DNA of 64,000 nucleotides from Candidatus Phosphoribacter hodrii (GCA_016707175.1 JADJIB010000002.1:62001-126000); one strand, 5' to 3'. Positions 20,092 to 28,114 are shown, counted from the first letter of the stretch. Numbers and translations are program-made. Notes: generated by a model from the sequence alone, not told the origin.

Positions 20092-20790
20092 TCACTCTCG
20101 CAAACTCGGCGCGCGACGCCAATGCCGGGCGAGTCCTCGCTCCGCAGCGAGGAAGCCACCGGCCATGAGCAGGCCCAGCACGAGGATCCCGGCGACGTTG
20201 CCCAGGGCCCGGGCATAGCCCAGGACGGCGACGTCCACGAAGGGGTAGGGGTAGGCGCCAACGAACGCCCCGTGCAGCAGCATGACGACGAGCCAAGCGA
20301 TGGGGATGGCGAGCGAGTGGACGACGGTGCGCCGGCTCACCCAACCGCGCGGTCCGACGACCACCCACACCAGCACCGTCAACACCGGAGTCACTTGGTG
20401 CAGAAGGGTGTTGGAGACGTTCTCCCACCCGCGCTGGACCGAGACGGGAGCCAGCACCACGGCATACACCAGGCCGGTGATGGTGATGAGCAGGACCGAG
20501 TCGAGGCGAGCCGCGCGCAAGGCCGCGCCCACCCGGGGGCGGCCCCAGGCGAGCAGCGAGGTCACCACCGCGACAACGATGTTCGACCAGATTGTGAAGT
20601 AGGAGAACCAGTCGGCCAGCCGCGATCCGAGGCCGGCCGCGTGGTCCGCGCCGTAACGGGTCGGGACCGTCACCGTGCTCGGGTAGATGTTCGTCACGGT
20701 GAGGGTCAGCGAGACCGCCAACCCCAGCCAGGCGAGGACTGCGTTGAGGGCGAGCCAGCGACGCGCGCCCGCAGTGAGGGTGTGGTCCAC
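20092..20790 (-). CDS. Pr6Pr-family six-helix membrane protein
   Basis: The 232-residue integral membrane protein has six hydrophobic segments and the family hallmarks FSYFTIWSNIVVAVVTSLLAW near residue 65 and LLHQVTPVLTVLVWVVVGP near 130, with HGAFVGAYPYPFVDV in the loop before the last helix. Pr6Pr (FAR-17a/AIG1-like) proteins are common in actinobacteria; related eukaryotic proteins hydrolyse fatty-acid esters of hydroxy fatty acids, but no bacterial activity is established. The stop lies four bases before the start of the CoA-transferase gene, so the two are an operon. Confidence 0.8.
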   Translation of the reverse strand: MDHTLTAGARRWLALNAVLAWLGLAVSLTLTVTNIYPSTVTVPTRYGADHAAGLGSRLADWFSYFTIWSNIVVAVVTSLLAWGRPRVGAALRAARLDSVLLITITGLVYAVVLAPVSVQRGWENVSNTLLHQVTPVLTVLVWVVVGPRGWVSRRTVVHSLAIPIAWLVVMLLHGAFVGAYPYPFVDVAVLGYARALGNVAGILVLGLLMAGGFLAAERGLARHWRRAPSLRE

Positions 20791-20817
20791 GAGGGGCGAG
20801 TATGCCGTGTGCTCGGG

Positions 20818-21972
20818 TCAGGCGTGCGCGTTTGGCGAGCGTCGGAGCCGGACCATGACCTCGTGGTGGTCGGTCTGGGGGAACATGTCGAACAGTCGCG
20901 CCTGGTGGGGGATGAGCGAGGGCATCTTCGCGAGGTCCCGGGCGAGAGTGGTGACGTTGCAACTCGAATAGACGACGTCCCGCACCGTGCTCGACTCCAG
21001 CCAACTGGTGAGCGTCTCGTCCAGGCCGCGACGTGGGGGGTTGACGACAACGAGGTCCGGGGCCGGGTGGGCGATCGCGTATGCCGTCGCGTCACCGACG
21101 ACGAAGTCGATGGGCCCGCAGTCGGGGCGTTGGGCGAGCAGACCCGCTGCGCTGCGCTGGGCGGCGGTGATCGCGTCGGCTGACACCTCGACACCGATGA
21201 CGTGGCGGCCTGCTGCTGCGGCCTGCAGCGCGAATCCGCCTACGCCGCAATAGAGGTCGAGGACTGAGGCCGGCTGGGCCGCGTCGATCCAGGCCTGTGC
21301 CTGCAGGTAGAGCCCGGCGGCGACCGCCGTGTTGGTCTGGAAGAAGCTCCGCGGGCCGAGGTGGAGCTCGGCGTCGGCGACCGGCATCGACAACTCGGAC
21401 TGCTTAGTGAGGACGAGTTCGGTGTCGCCTTCGAGGACCGCCTTGTGTTGCGGGTGGAGATTGACGGTGACGACCTGCAGGTGGGGGAGCGCGGCTTGTA
21501 GCCTGGGGAGTGCGGAACGGGCCTGGGGGAGTTGAGAATTGGAGCGCAGGACGATGCGCAGCATGAGGGCGCCGGCGGGTGACGCGGTGACCAGGAGGTA
21601 CTTCAGCTCGCCGCGCCGCTGGGGGACGTCGTAGGGGGTGAGCTGGGCGTCCATGACGAAGTCGGCGAGGTGGGGGAGCGCCGCATGCAGGGCCGGCTCA
21701 TAGAGCCCACAGTCGCGCAGGTCGACGCCTCGGCCATGGCCGTCGAGAATGCCTAGGGTCGGGGCTGAGGCGGTGCCACCGACGACGAGCTTGGCTTTGT
21801 TGCGGAAGCCGTGCTCGGCGCTGGCGAAGGGCTCGAGCCAATCCAGTTGCGGCGCAATCAAAGACAGCGCGTCACGGCACCTCGCGTCCTTGGTCGCGAG
21901 TTGCTGGGAGTATGCCGTCCCCATGAGCGTGCACGAGCGGCATACCCCCGCGTCGTAGTAGTCGCACTGCAC
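20818..21972 (-). CDS. rlmC: 23S rRNA (uracil-C5)-methyltransferase RlmC-like
   Basis: This 384-residue SAM-dependent methyltransferase belongs to the RlmC/RumB group, which methylates U747 of 23S rRNA in E. coli. The iron-sulfur cysteines are C3, C11 and C14 in MQCDYYDAGVCRSC plus the later DLRDCGLYEP. The SAM site is VLDLYCGVGGFALQAAAAG, and the catalytic cysteine lies in YSSCNVTTLARDL. I chose GTG 21972 because E. coli RlmC begins at exactly this point (MQC); an upstream start at 22008 would run into the repeat array. RlmD or another member of the RumA family is the alternative. Confidence 0.88.
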   Translation of the reverse strand: MQCDYYDAGVCRSCTLMGTAYSQQLATKDARCRDALSLIAPQLDWLEPFASAEHGFRNKAKLVVGGTASAPTLGILDGHGRGVDLRDCGLYEPALHAALPHLADFVMDAQLTPYDVPQRRGELKYLLVTASPAGALMLRIVLRSNSQLPQARSALPRLQAALPHLQVVTVNLHPQHKAVLEGDTELVLTKQSELSMPVADAELHLGPRSFFQTNTAVAAGLYLQAQAWIDAAQPASVLDLYCGVGGFALQAAAAGRHVIGVEVSADAITAAQRSAAGLLAQRPDCGPIDFVVGDATAYAIAHPAPDLVVVNPPRRGLDETLTSWLESSTVRDVVYSSCNVTTLARDLAKMPSLIPHQARLFDMFPQTDHHEVMVRLRRSPNAHA

Positions 21973-21991
21973 CCGCCTGAGGGTAGTCGCC

Positions 21992-22189
21992 TTCCCCGAA
22001 TCCCTCACACTCGCCGGCGATCTCGAGCCCGCCTCGCCCCGGCTTCCCCGAATTCCTCACACTCGCCGACGATCTCATGCGTACCTCGCCCCGGTTTCCC
22101 CGAATTCCACACACTCGGAGGCAATGTCGGGTATGGCGATTCTGGGTCGGCCCGAATTCCTCACTCTCGCGGTGTATCTCAGGGGTCGA
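21992..22189. repeat. 52-bp tandem repeat, four units
   Basis: Four units begin at 21992, 22044, 22096 and 22148, exactly 52 bases apart. Each starts (TT)CCCCGAATTCCTCACACTCG and goes on with GCCGACGATCTC and CCTCGCCCCGG. Units one and two differ at few positions, units three and four are more diverged. The array fills the space between rlmC and a small secreted protein gene and has no open frame of its own. Its role (promoter array, recombination product or mobile repeat) is unknown. Confidence 0.85.
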
Positions 22190-22250
22190 AGGAAGCCTCT
22201 TGACGTCCATCGGGGCCACCCAGCCCTCCCGACTAGAAGGAGTTCCACTC

Positions 22251-22694
22251 ATGTCCACCAAGAAGAGGATTGCCGCCCTGGCCGCCGTTGCGGCCTCCGC
22301 TGCCCTGTCGGTCGCGATGGCATCACCGGCCTCCGCCAACACCAGCAGCGGATGCACCGTCACCCCGCTGAAGCCGATCTTCGCCGGTTTCAACAGCTCG
22401 GGCGTCAAGCTCGTCAACTACCGGATCAGCGTGTCGTGCACCTCCGGACGCACCGTCAGCATCGACCAGCAGCGCTATGAGGAGGACCCGTGGCCGAACG
22501 GCGACGACTTCCTGGGCAGCACGTCGTTCAGCACCTCGGGCGTCACCACGTTGTCGAACGTCCGGACCCTCGTGGACGGCGAGCTCGGCGACGAAGAGGT
22601 CTACCACAACGTGCGCTTCCGGGTGTCGAGCAACGGCGTGACCTCGCCGTGGACGTCCTACCAGAAGAGTTCTGTCCTCACCATCGGCAACTGA
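22251..22694 (+). CDS. Small secreted protein of unknown function
   Basis: The 147-residue product starts with a clear Sec signal peptide: MSTKKR, then a hydrophobic Ala-rich core, then the cleavage site ASPASA before NTSSGC near residue 29. The mature part is about 118 residues, rich in Ser, Thr and Val, with two cysteines (in SSGCTV and VSCTSG) that could form a disulfide, and alternating patterns that suggest a beta-sandwich. I recognise no family. AGAAGGAG stands about nine bases before ATG 22251. The 52-bp repeat array lies immediately upstream and degenerate copies downstream, so the gene is bracketed by repeats. Confidence 0.75.
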   Translation: MSTKKRIAALAAVAASAALSVAMASPASANTSSGCTVTPLKPIFAGFNSSGVKLVNYRISVSCTSGRTVSIDQQRYEEDPWPNGDDFLGSTSFSTSGVTTLSNVRTLVDGELGDEEVYHNVRFRVSSNGVTSPWTSYQKSSVLTIGN

Positions 22695-22784
22695 TGGCGG
22701 CAGCGCCGTGCACGGGCCGGGCAATTCGCTCGGCCCGTGCCCCGTTGATAGAGGGCATTCCCGCCTCGCCCTATAGCCACTTCT

Positions 22785-22890
22785 TCTCCCGAATGGCTAG
22801 TCATCCCGAATACCTCACACCCGTCGGGAGCTTTCGTGCGGGCGGCCTCTGAATGACCCAAAGTCCTCACATCCGCACAAGACTTCGAGG
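22785..22890. repeat. Degenerate copies of the 52-bp repeat
   Basis: CCCGAATACCTCACACCCGT at 22806-22825 and CAAAGTCCTCACATCCGCAC at 22860-22879 resemble the start of the 52-bp unit seen at 21992-22189, and CTTCTCCCGAATGGC at 22783 may be a third remnant. They are about 55 bases apart. The stretch 22695-22916 holds no gene. Confidence 0.5.
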
Positions 22891-22916
22891 AAGCCCGGGT
22901 ACCGATCAGGCCATGT

Positions 22917-23600
22917 TCAGTGAGTGACCGGGGGAGCAGTTTGGCGGACGATGCCCATCACGAGGAGTGCCTCGGCGGCGGCATACGTGCCCATCACAGC
23001 CATCGACAGCGCCCGGCCGTCCCACTCGCGGAAGGCTTTGAGGGCGATGAGTGAATCCGAGAGCATGAACAGCGCCCCGCCGAGCCCCGTCAGCCGCCCC
23101 AGCCCGGTCGCGAGCACCGCCATGGCGGTCAGGCTGAGGCCGTAGACGACGACCGGCCCCAACAGCGGTCCAGCGCCGCCCGCGCAGGCGGCGATGAGCG
23201 CGATGAACACCACGGCATACAGGGCAGCGAGGGGTCGCGCGGTGACCAGGACGCTGCGACGCCAGTGGGGGAGGAAGCCGACGATGTAGGCCACCTGCGC
23301 AAGCAGGAAACACCCGACCATCACCAAGAACGCGACGCTGTCCGGCGCCAGATGGGGGAGTAGGTCACCGAGCCAGGAGAAGCCCAGGGCGGCCAGGGTG
23401 GCTGTCCGCAGCCGTGGGTCGAGCCCGGTTGCGCCGCGCGCCAGGGCAACGAACGCGATGGTGAGGATCGGCATGAGCAGCCACTGGGTCCAGTTGGACA
23501 GCAGGCTTGCGCCGACAGCGATCGCCACGAGATTGGCCACCGCGAGCATGAGGTATGCCGTGAGCGCGCGGGTCGCGGGTAGGGACCAGTGGGACGCCAT
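22917..23600 (-). CDS. YhhN-family membrane protein (lysoplasmalogenase-like)
   Basis: The 227-residue protein is strongly hydrophobic, with about eight predicted membrane segments, and matches the YhhN/TMEM86 family. Typical sites are LGFSWLGDLLPHL near residue 75, with the conserved aspartate after WLG, and GALFMLSDSLIALKAF near residue 180, which carries the second conserved aspartate. Mammalian TMEM86B and some bacterial members hydrolyse lysoplasmalogen; the role here is inferred only from family. ATG 23600 is chosen because the sequence upstream (to 23759) reads as non-hydrophobic and overlaps a toxin remnant on the other strand. Confidence 0.78.
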   Translation of the reverse strand: MASHWSLPATRALTAYLMLAVANLVAIAVGASLLSNWTQWLLMPILTIAFVALARGATGLDPRLRTATLAALGFSWLGDLLPHLAPDSVAFLVMVGCFLLAQVAYIVGFLPHWRRSVLVTARPLAALYAVVFIALIAACAGGAGPLLGPVVVYGLSLTAMAVLATGLGRLTGLGGALFMLSDSLIALKAFREWDGRALSMAVMGTYAAAEALLVMGIVRQTAPPVTH

Positions 23601-23609
23601 GAGGACATC

Positions 23610-23738
23610 ATGCCTGCGGTAAACCGACCGACGATGAATCTCCTCACCGCCCTCGCTGGGAACCACACGCTGGCGACGCGGAACGTGAACGACTTCGACG
23701 GCATACCCGGCCTGAACGTTGTCAACCCGTTCGAGTGA
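23610..23738 (+). pseudogene. Truncated VapC-type PIN-domain toxin, C-terminal remnant
   Basis: The last 40-odd codons read LLTALAGNHTLATRN then VNDFDGIPGLNVVNPFE and a stop. This is the standard C-terminus of VapC/FitB PIN-domain RNases, where (L)IAATALxxxxTLVTRNxxDF carries the last acidic residue of the active site. The rest of the toxin, including its N-terminal aspartates, and any antitoxin are missing; upstream sequence is unrelated. The fragment lies 250 bases from an intact YoeB toxin gene, so this is a decayed toxin-antitoxin site. One CGGCATAC motif lies inside it. Confidence 0.65.
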
Positions 23739-23893
23739 GTGGCGCGCCCTGCCATGCAAGGGGGAGACTCCTCCCGGTCCACCAGAATCAGTGTTGCGAC
23801 ATAATGTCGATTATCGGCGTTCCGCAGGAGGGTTGGCGGAGTGTTGGCCACACCGGAGTGTCGCCATCACTCCGCAAAGCGCCGTCCGCACCC

Positions 23894-24151
23894 TCATTCG
23901 TAGTGGTACCGGCACGCGGCGATGCGTACCTCGTCGTCAACCAACTTGTAGATGAGCCGGTGCTCGTCAGTGATCCGGCGCGACCAATAGCCGTGGAAGC
24001 CGTGCTTGAGCGGCTCCGGTTTGCCCAGCCCCTCGTTCCCGTGGCGCGCGACGTCCTGGATCAGCAGGTTGATCCGCCGCAACACCTTGCGGTCCTGTTG
24101 CTGCCACCACAGGTAGTCCTCCCACGCCGACTCGTCGAAGACGAGCCTCAT
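23894..24151 (-). CDS. yoeB: YoeB/Txe-family mRNA interferase toxin
   Basis: The 85-residue protein is a full-length YoeB: MRLVFDESAWEDYLWWQQQD, LLIQDVARHGNEGLGKPEPL, and the C-terminal YWSRRITDEHRLIYKL and CRYHYE. The E46/R65/H83 triad of E. coli YoeB has candidates in GKPEPLKH, DEHRLIYK and CRYHYE. Such toxins cut mRNA at the ribosome A site and are neutralised by YefM. The start overlaps the antitoxin stop by four bases. All key residues are intact, so it is probably functional. Confidence 0.93.
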   Translation of the reverse strand: MRLVFDESAWEDYLWWQQQDRKVLRRINLLIQDVARHGNEGLGKPEPLKHGFHGYWSRRITDEHRLIYKLVDDEVRIAACRYHYE

Positions 24152-24399
24152 TCGGCGAGCTCGCGCGCCTGACCGCCGCCGGCCTCGAGCCGTTCGATCG
24201 ACGCCAGCAGGCGCCGGGCGTTGGCCGGGTTGCGCAGCAGGTATGCCGTCTCCTTGAGCGCCTGGTAATCCTCCAGCGAGACGATGACGACGGGTTCATG
24301 CCCGGCTCGCGTGATGACGACCTCTTCACGATCGTTGACGACGGCGTCGAGCGTCTCGGCATACCTCGCCCGCGACTCGGTGTACGACATGGTCCGCAT
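24148..24399 (-). CDS. yefM: YefM/Phd-family antitoxin
   Basis: The 83-residue antitoxin has the Phd/YefM N-terminal DNA-binding fold (MRTMSYTESRARYAETLDAV, then EEVVITRAGHEPVVIVSLEDYQ) and a C-terminal tail that wraps the toxin. It precedes yoeB and overlaps it by four bases. AGGAGG stands six bases before the start ATG. The operator lies directly upstream at 24414-24429. A near-identical copy of the first 23 codons is found 950 bases away at 25283-25351. Confidence 0.93.
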   Translation of the reverse strand: MRTMSYTESRARYAETLDAVVNDREEVVITRAGHEPVVIVSLEDYQALKETAYLLRNPANARRLLASIERLEAGGGQARELAE

Positions 24400-24413
24400 G
24401 ACTGCCTCCTTCC

Positions 24414-24429
24414 GTACATAATACTGTAC
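24414..24429 (-). promoter_or_regulatory. YefM operator/promoter
   Basis: GTACATAATACTGTAC is a palindrome with arms GTACA and TGTAC. YefM of E. coli recognises the core TGTACA, so this is a likely operator. On the minus strand the centre reads CAGTATTATGTAC, giving a -10 box TATTAT inside the operator. Autorepression by YefM-YoeB is therefore expected. It is one of the most AT-rich spots in the window. Confidence 0.72.
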
Positions 24430-24471
24430 GTGCGCGATGTAGTGTCGCGTCGCACATGAAAGGGTCCAGCC

Positions 24472-25290
24472 ATGCGGCGAATCGATCTCTCGGGTGTGGA
24501 GGGTGAGCGTTGGGTCCCTGAGACCCTCAGCGGCGTCGGAGCCCTGGTGCTCGCGGGCTCAAGCGGACGAATCGACTCGGCCCGCGCCGAGCTGCTGGCA
24601 CGGCACGGCGTGATCGCCGAGTCCATCCGCTGGTTCGGCGGCCCAGGCCAGCACGTCGGGCCGTGGGAGATTCCACTGGAACTGTTCATAGGGCGTATCG
24701 CAGAGCTCAAGCGAGATTGTGACCGCGTGCTGGTCTTGGGGACCTCGTTCGGGGCCGAGGCCGCGCTCCTGACCGGCTGCCACACCTCAGAGGTCGATGC
24801 AGTGGTGGGATTCGCCCCATCAGACGTCGCCTGGGCCGGCGTCCGGCCGGACGGCACGCAGACCTCGCATTGGACGCTCGGCGGCGCACCGCTTCCGTTT
24901 GTCCCCTTGGACGAGGATTGGGTGTCAGACGACGACGCACCGGCCTTCGTCGGCCTCTATGAGGCCAGTCGGAAGCGGTCCCCCGAGCTTGTGGCTGAGG
25001 CCGCCATCGCCGTCGAAGACATCAAAGAAGTGGTGCTTGTCGCTGGTGGCGACGACCAGGTGTGGCCCGCCCTCGCTATGGCCGCCGCGATCGAATCTCG
25101 GAGGACCACGCATGGCCTCACCACCACGCTCGTGTCAGACCCAGATGCCGGTCATCGCACGATTCTCCCCGGCGAACCCGCCGTGACCGCAGGAATCCGC
25201 ATGCGACGTGGCGGCACTGAGAACGCCGATCGCAACCTTGGTACCGCGGCCTGGGCGCAGATACAGGCCCTTCTGCGCGCTGGTCGTTGA
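24472..25290 (+). CDS. Alpha/beta hydrolase, BAAT/acyl-CoA thioester hydrolase C-terminal type
   Basis: The 272-residue protein has the alpha/beta hydrolase fold with nucleophile serine in VLGTSFGAEAALL, the acid in VLVAGGDDQVWP and the base in DPDAGHRTILP. The last three blocks match the BAAT_C family, whose members hydrolyse acyl-CoA or conjugate acids in animals. In bacteria such stand-alone domains often sit in accessory regions and their substrates are unknown. The gene is bounded on both sides by the yefM 5' region: the intact antitoxin lies to the left and the stop codon lies within a broken yefM copy to the right. Codon use is less GC-biased than in neighbours. Confidence 0.75.
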   Translation: MRRIDLSGVEGERWVPETLSGVGALVLAGSSGRIDSARAELLARHGVIAESIRWFGGPGQHVGPWEIPLELFIGRIAELKRDCDRVLVLGTSFGAEAALLTGCHTSEVDAVVGFAPSDVAWAGVRPDGTQTSHWTLGGAPLPFVPLDEDWVSDDDAPAFVGLYEASRKRSPELVAEAAIAVEDIKEVVLVAGGDDQVWPALAMAAAIESRRTTHGLTTTLVSDPDAGHRTILPGEPAVTAGIRMRRGGTENADRNLGTAAWAQIQALLRAGR

Positions 25291-25351
25291 CGACGGAATC
25301 CAGCGTCTCGGCATACCTCGCCCGCGACTCGGTGAACGACATGGTCCGCAT
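25283..25351 (-). pseudogene. Broken duplicate of the yefM antitoxin 5' end
   Basis: Read on the minus strand from ATG 25351 this encodes MRTMSFTESRARYAETLDSV then VND, differing from the intact YefM at two of 23 residues (Tyr6 to Phe, Ala19 to Ser). At the DNA level 25283-25351 matches 24331-24399 almost base for base, including a CGGCATAC motif. The copy then stops and there is no toxin gene. The operator region is not duplicated. It indicates a duplication or insertion event that placed the hydrolase gene between two yefM ends. Confidence 0.85.
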
Positions 25352-25457
25352 CTGCGACCTCTCACGTGTGAATACCGCGCCGCGACAGCCGCGTTGCGGG
25401 ACACTCAGCGGGTACCTGCCCTGCCTCTCCCCCGCACCACCCCCGGAAGGGCTCACG

Positions 25458-26315
25458 ATGGACTCTGATCACAGCATCGCCGTCCGAAACACCTACCGCT
25501 ACCTGCGCCTAGCCATGATCGCCGTCGTCCTCATGCTCTTCCTCGCCGTCGGCATTGAACGGCTGGCGTCCACGGGCTGGCAGACCTCGATCAGCGCCTA
25601 CTACTTCACCGCGGTCCATGCCGTCTTCATCGCGGCGCTCTGCACGATCGGCGCCTGCCTCATCGTCTACCAGGGCAACACCGACACGGAGGAGGTCGTG
25701 CTCAACTTCTCCGGCTTCCTCGCGTTCGTCGTGGCTTTCGTCCCCACTCAGCGCGAGCCGCTCTACGGCCCCGGCCTACCTGCGACATACGAAGTCGGCA
25801 TGGGGATCCGCAACAACGTCCTGGCGCTCATCATCACGGGCGTCGTCGTCGAGATCGCCCGCATCATCATCAACCGGAACGTCGATCGCCGGCCGCTCAG
25901 CCCCTGGGCCAAGCGAGCGACCCTCATCGGGTGGGCGGTCATCGGCGTCGGCATCCTCGGCTACGCCGCCTTCCCCGCCAACTTCGAGGCCAAGGGCCAC
26001 ACGGTGGCTGCAGTGACGATGTTCGTCGGCATCATCGCCGTCATCGTCCTCAATGCCCTGTCGGCGCAGAGCGCACAGACCGGCCCGAGCTACGTCGGCA
26101 GCTACAAGCTCATCGCCGGGCTCATGGCGCTCCTCGTGCTGGCAATCGTCCTCATCCGCCTCACCCTGCCCGAGTTCGCCCACATCGTCATCTGGATCGA
26201 AGGCGTCCTCATCCTCGCCTTCGCGGCCTTCTGGCTGGTGCAGACCAAGGAGCTGTGGGACGTCGTCGACCGGCGCGACCTCGCCCCCAACACCACTGAC
26301 CCCACCGGCCGCTGA
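25458..26315 (+). CDS. Integral membrane protein of unknown function
   Basis: The 285-residue product has about eight hydrophobic segments: one near residue 18, two around SISAYYFTAVHAVFIAALCT, then LNFSGFLAFVVAFVPTQ, NNVLALIITGVVVEIARII, a pair before and after FEAKGHTVAAVTMFVGI, and two at the C-terminus. Short cytoplasmic loops carry the charges. I do not recognise the family with confidence. The upstream frame is open but runs through the yefM remnant, so ATG 25458 after GGAAGGGCTCACG is the likely start. It is followed by a GH76 gene on the same strand. Confidence 0.65.
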   Translation: MDSDHSIAVRNTYRYLRLAMIAVVLMLFLAVGIERLASTGWQTSISAYYFTAVHAVFIAALCTIGACLIVYQGNTDTEEVVLNFSGFLAFVVAFVPTQREPLYGPGLPATYEVGMGIRNNVLALIITGVVVEIARIIINRNVDRRPLSPWAKRATLIGWAVIGVGILGYAAFPANFEAKGHTVAAVTMFVGIIAVIVLNALSAQSAQTGPSYVGSYKLIAGLMALLVLAIVLIRLTLPEFAHIVIWIEGVLILAFAAFWLVQTKELWDVVDRRDLAPNTTDPTGR

Positions 26316-26403
26316 ACCGTCCGCCACGGGGAGCCGGCACGACCCGAGTCGGTATGCCGCGTGCCCCACACGCCGCCATCGTGGCCCCTGGCAGGATGAC
26401 CGC

Positions 26404-27582
26404 GTGAACCAGCCGGGACCCTCCAGCGCCGCAGCGGCGCCAACGGCATCCCCGGCCGAGCGGGCGGCATACGCGGCGGCCTCGGTGACCACCCTCTTCG
26501 GGCGACGGATGCTCGGGGTCCCCGGCACGTTTCTCCCCCTCGTGACCTCCCCCGGCCCCAGAAGGTGGCGCGGCCCGTGGCACTACTGGTGGCTCGCGCA
26601 CTACCTCGACTGCCTCGTCGACCAGGCCCTCCGGGAGCACGCGGCCGGTGATCTCGCCGGTGCCCGAGCCACCACGGCCACCGCGCGGCGACTGCTGCGC
26701 ACGATCCGCATCCGCAACGTCGCGATCTTCACCAACCACTACTACGACGACATGGCCTGGCTGCTGCTGGCCGTGCATCGCCTCGACCGACTCACGGCCC
26801 GGCTCTCCCCCGGCACCTCGTCCGCGCTGACGCACAGTGCCGGCCGCGCCCTGCGAGCCGCGGTCACCCGGGGCCACACCATCGACCTGGGCGGCGGCCT
26901 GTTCTGGAACGATCACCACGACTTCAAGAACGTTGCCGCGACGGGCCCGGCGGCGCTCTTCTTCGCCCGGATCGGTGATCGCGCGCGGGCGCGGTCCCTG
27001 CTCGACTGGCTGCACGACCACCTGCGCGACCCGGCGACAGGCCTGTTCGTCGACGGCCTACGCATCGCCCCGGACGGCACCACCACCCTCGTGCCCGACG
27101 TGTTCACCTACAACCAGGGCACCGTCCTGGCCGCGCTCATCACGCTCGGAGACCCCATCAGCCTCGCGCGCGCCGAGGCACTGGTGAGCGCGGTCGCCGA
27201 CCACCTGACGACCGACCCCGACCAGCGGGTGCTGCGCACGCACGGCGACGGTGACGGCGGTTTGTTCACCGGCATCCTGGCCCGCTACCTCGCCCTCGCG
27301 GCCCACTCCCCCGCCCTCGCCGACGGTGCCCGGCAGGTGGCTCGCGAGCTCGTGCGCGGCACCGCCGACGCCTTCTGGTCAGGTCACCAATTGCGCTCCG
27401 CGCCAACGACATCCGGTATGCCGCCCGCCCCCGTCCCAGTGCTGCCTCCGGTCGCGGTGTTCTCCCCCGACCCAACGGTGTCGGCCGAGCAGACCCAGCC
27501 GCGCGGCATACCCCTGGAGTTGTCGACCCAACTGCAGGCCTGGATGACCCTCGAAGCGGCTGCCACCCTGGCGACTGCGTGA
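26404..27582 (+). CDS. Glycoside hydrolase family 76-like (alpha-1,6-mannanase)
   Basis: The 392-residue protein matches the (alpha/alpha)6-barrel GH76 family, endo-acting alpha-1,6-mannanases. The catalytic aspartate pair is in NHYYDDMAWLLLAVHRL near residue 115, and the conserved GGLFWNDHHDFKN and FTYNQGTVLAAL blocks follow. There is no signal peptide, so the enzyme may be cytoplasmic or exported by another route. Actinobacterial GH76 proteins act on mannans of yeast or on the cell's own lipomannan, and polyprenol-phosphate-mannose synthase at 30.7 kb shows that mannosylation exists here. The start is GTG 26404; an upstream ORF extension to 26053 overlaps another gene. Confidence 0.82.
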   Translation: MNQPGPSSAAAAPTASPAERAAYAAASVTTLFGRRMLGVPGTFLPLVTSPGPRRWRGPWHYWWLAHYLDCLVDQALREHAAGDLAGARATTATARRLLRTIRIRNVAIFTNHYYDDMAWLLLAVHRLDRLTARLSPGTSSALTHSAGRALRAAVTRGHTIDLGGGLFWNDHHDFKNVAATGPAALFFARIGDRARARSLLDWLHDHLRDPATGLFVDGLRIAPDGTTTLVPDVFTYNQGTVLAALITLGDPISLARAEALVSAVADHLTTDPDQRVLRTHGDGDGGLFTGILARYLALAAHSPALADGARQVARELVRGTADAFWSGHQLRSAPTTSGMPPAPVPVLPPVAVFSPDPTVSAEQTQPRGIPLELSTQLQAWMTLEAAATLATA

Positions 27583-27625
27583 TGGATCGGCCACGCCGGC
27601 CCGGTCTGCGGCGCTACCTTGGCCC

Positions 27626-28114
27626 ATGGACATCGGCACCTTCTACTCGTTGTTCTCGGCCACGTGTTTCACCCTCGTCGGGCTGTGGTGGAACGTCGTC
27701 GAGCGGCGCAGCGGGTGGGCCGCCGACCCGCGCCGCCGGCGCCTGGCCGGCGGCATCTACGTGACGTTCCTGCTCCCGGGGCTGATGGGCCTGCTCGCCC
27801 AGGTGAGCCCAGCCACTCCCCTCATGTGGCGCTCGACCTTTGCCGTGGTGGCCCTCATCGGTGTCGTGACCACCGTGCGGCTCATCGGCATCGAGCGAGC
27901 TTTCACCCTCCCCGGCCCGTTCACGCGCAACCGGTGGGTGGTGGCCGTGCTCTATCTCGCCGTCCTGGTCCTTGGCGCCTTCCCCACTGTGGCCGCACCG
28001 CTGGGTGCCGCCCCGATCCAAGTGGCCGCGGTCCTGCTCATCGGCCTGGTCGTCCTCGGCCACGGCCTGACGTGGGAGTTCATGACCGATTCTTCTGACG
28101 CGGTCGCCGACTGA
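27626..28114 (+). CDS. Small integral membrane protein, unknown
   Basis: The 162-residue protein has five hydrophobic segments (residues about 5-22, 42-60, 67-86, 103-122 and 130-150) with charged loops RRSGWAADPRRRRLAGG and GPFTRNRW. I recognise no family. It lies 43 bases after the GH76 gene on the same strand and may share its transcript. Codon use is normal for the window, and the start ATG 27626 directly opens the first membrane segment. Confidence 0.65.
   Translation: MDIGTFYSLFSATCFTLVGLWWNVVERRSGWAADPRRRRLAGGIYVTFLLPGLMGLLAQVSPATPLMWRSTFAVVALIGVVTTVRLIGIERAFTLPGPFTRNRWVVAVLYLAVLVLGAFPTVAAPLGAAPIQVAAVLLIGLVVLGHGLTWEFMTDSSDAVAD

Noticed and set aside
21992..22189. CRISPR array
   Set aside because: The 52-bp units follow each other without unique spacers and diverge from one another; no cas gene lies nearby.
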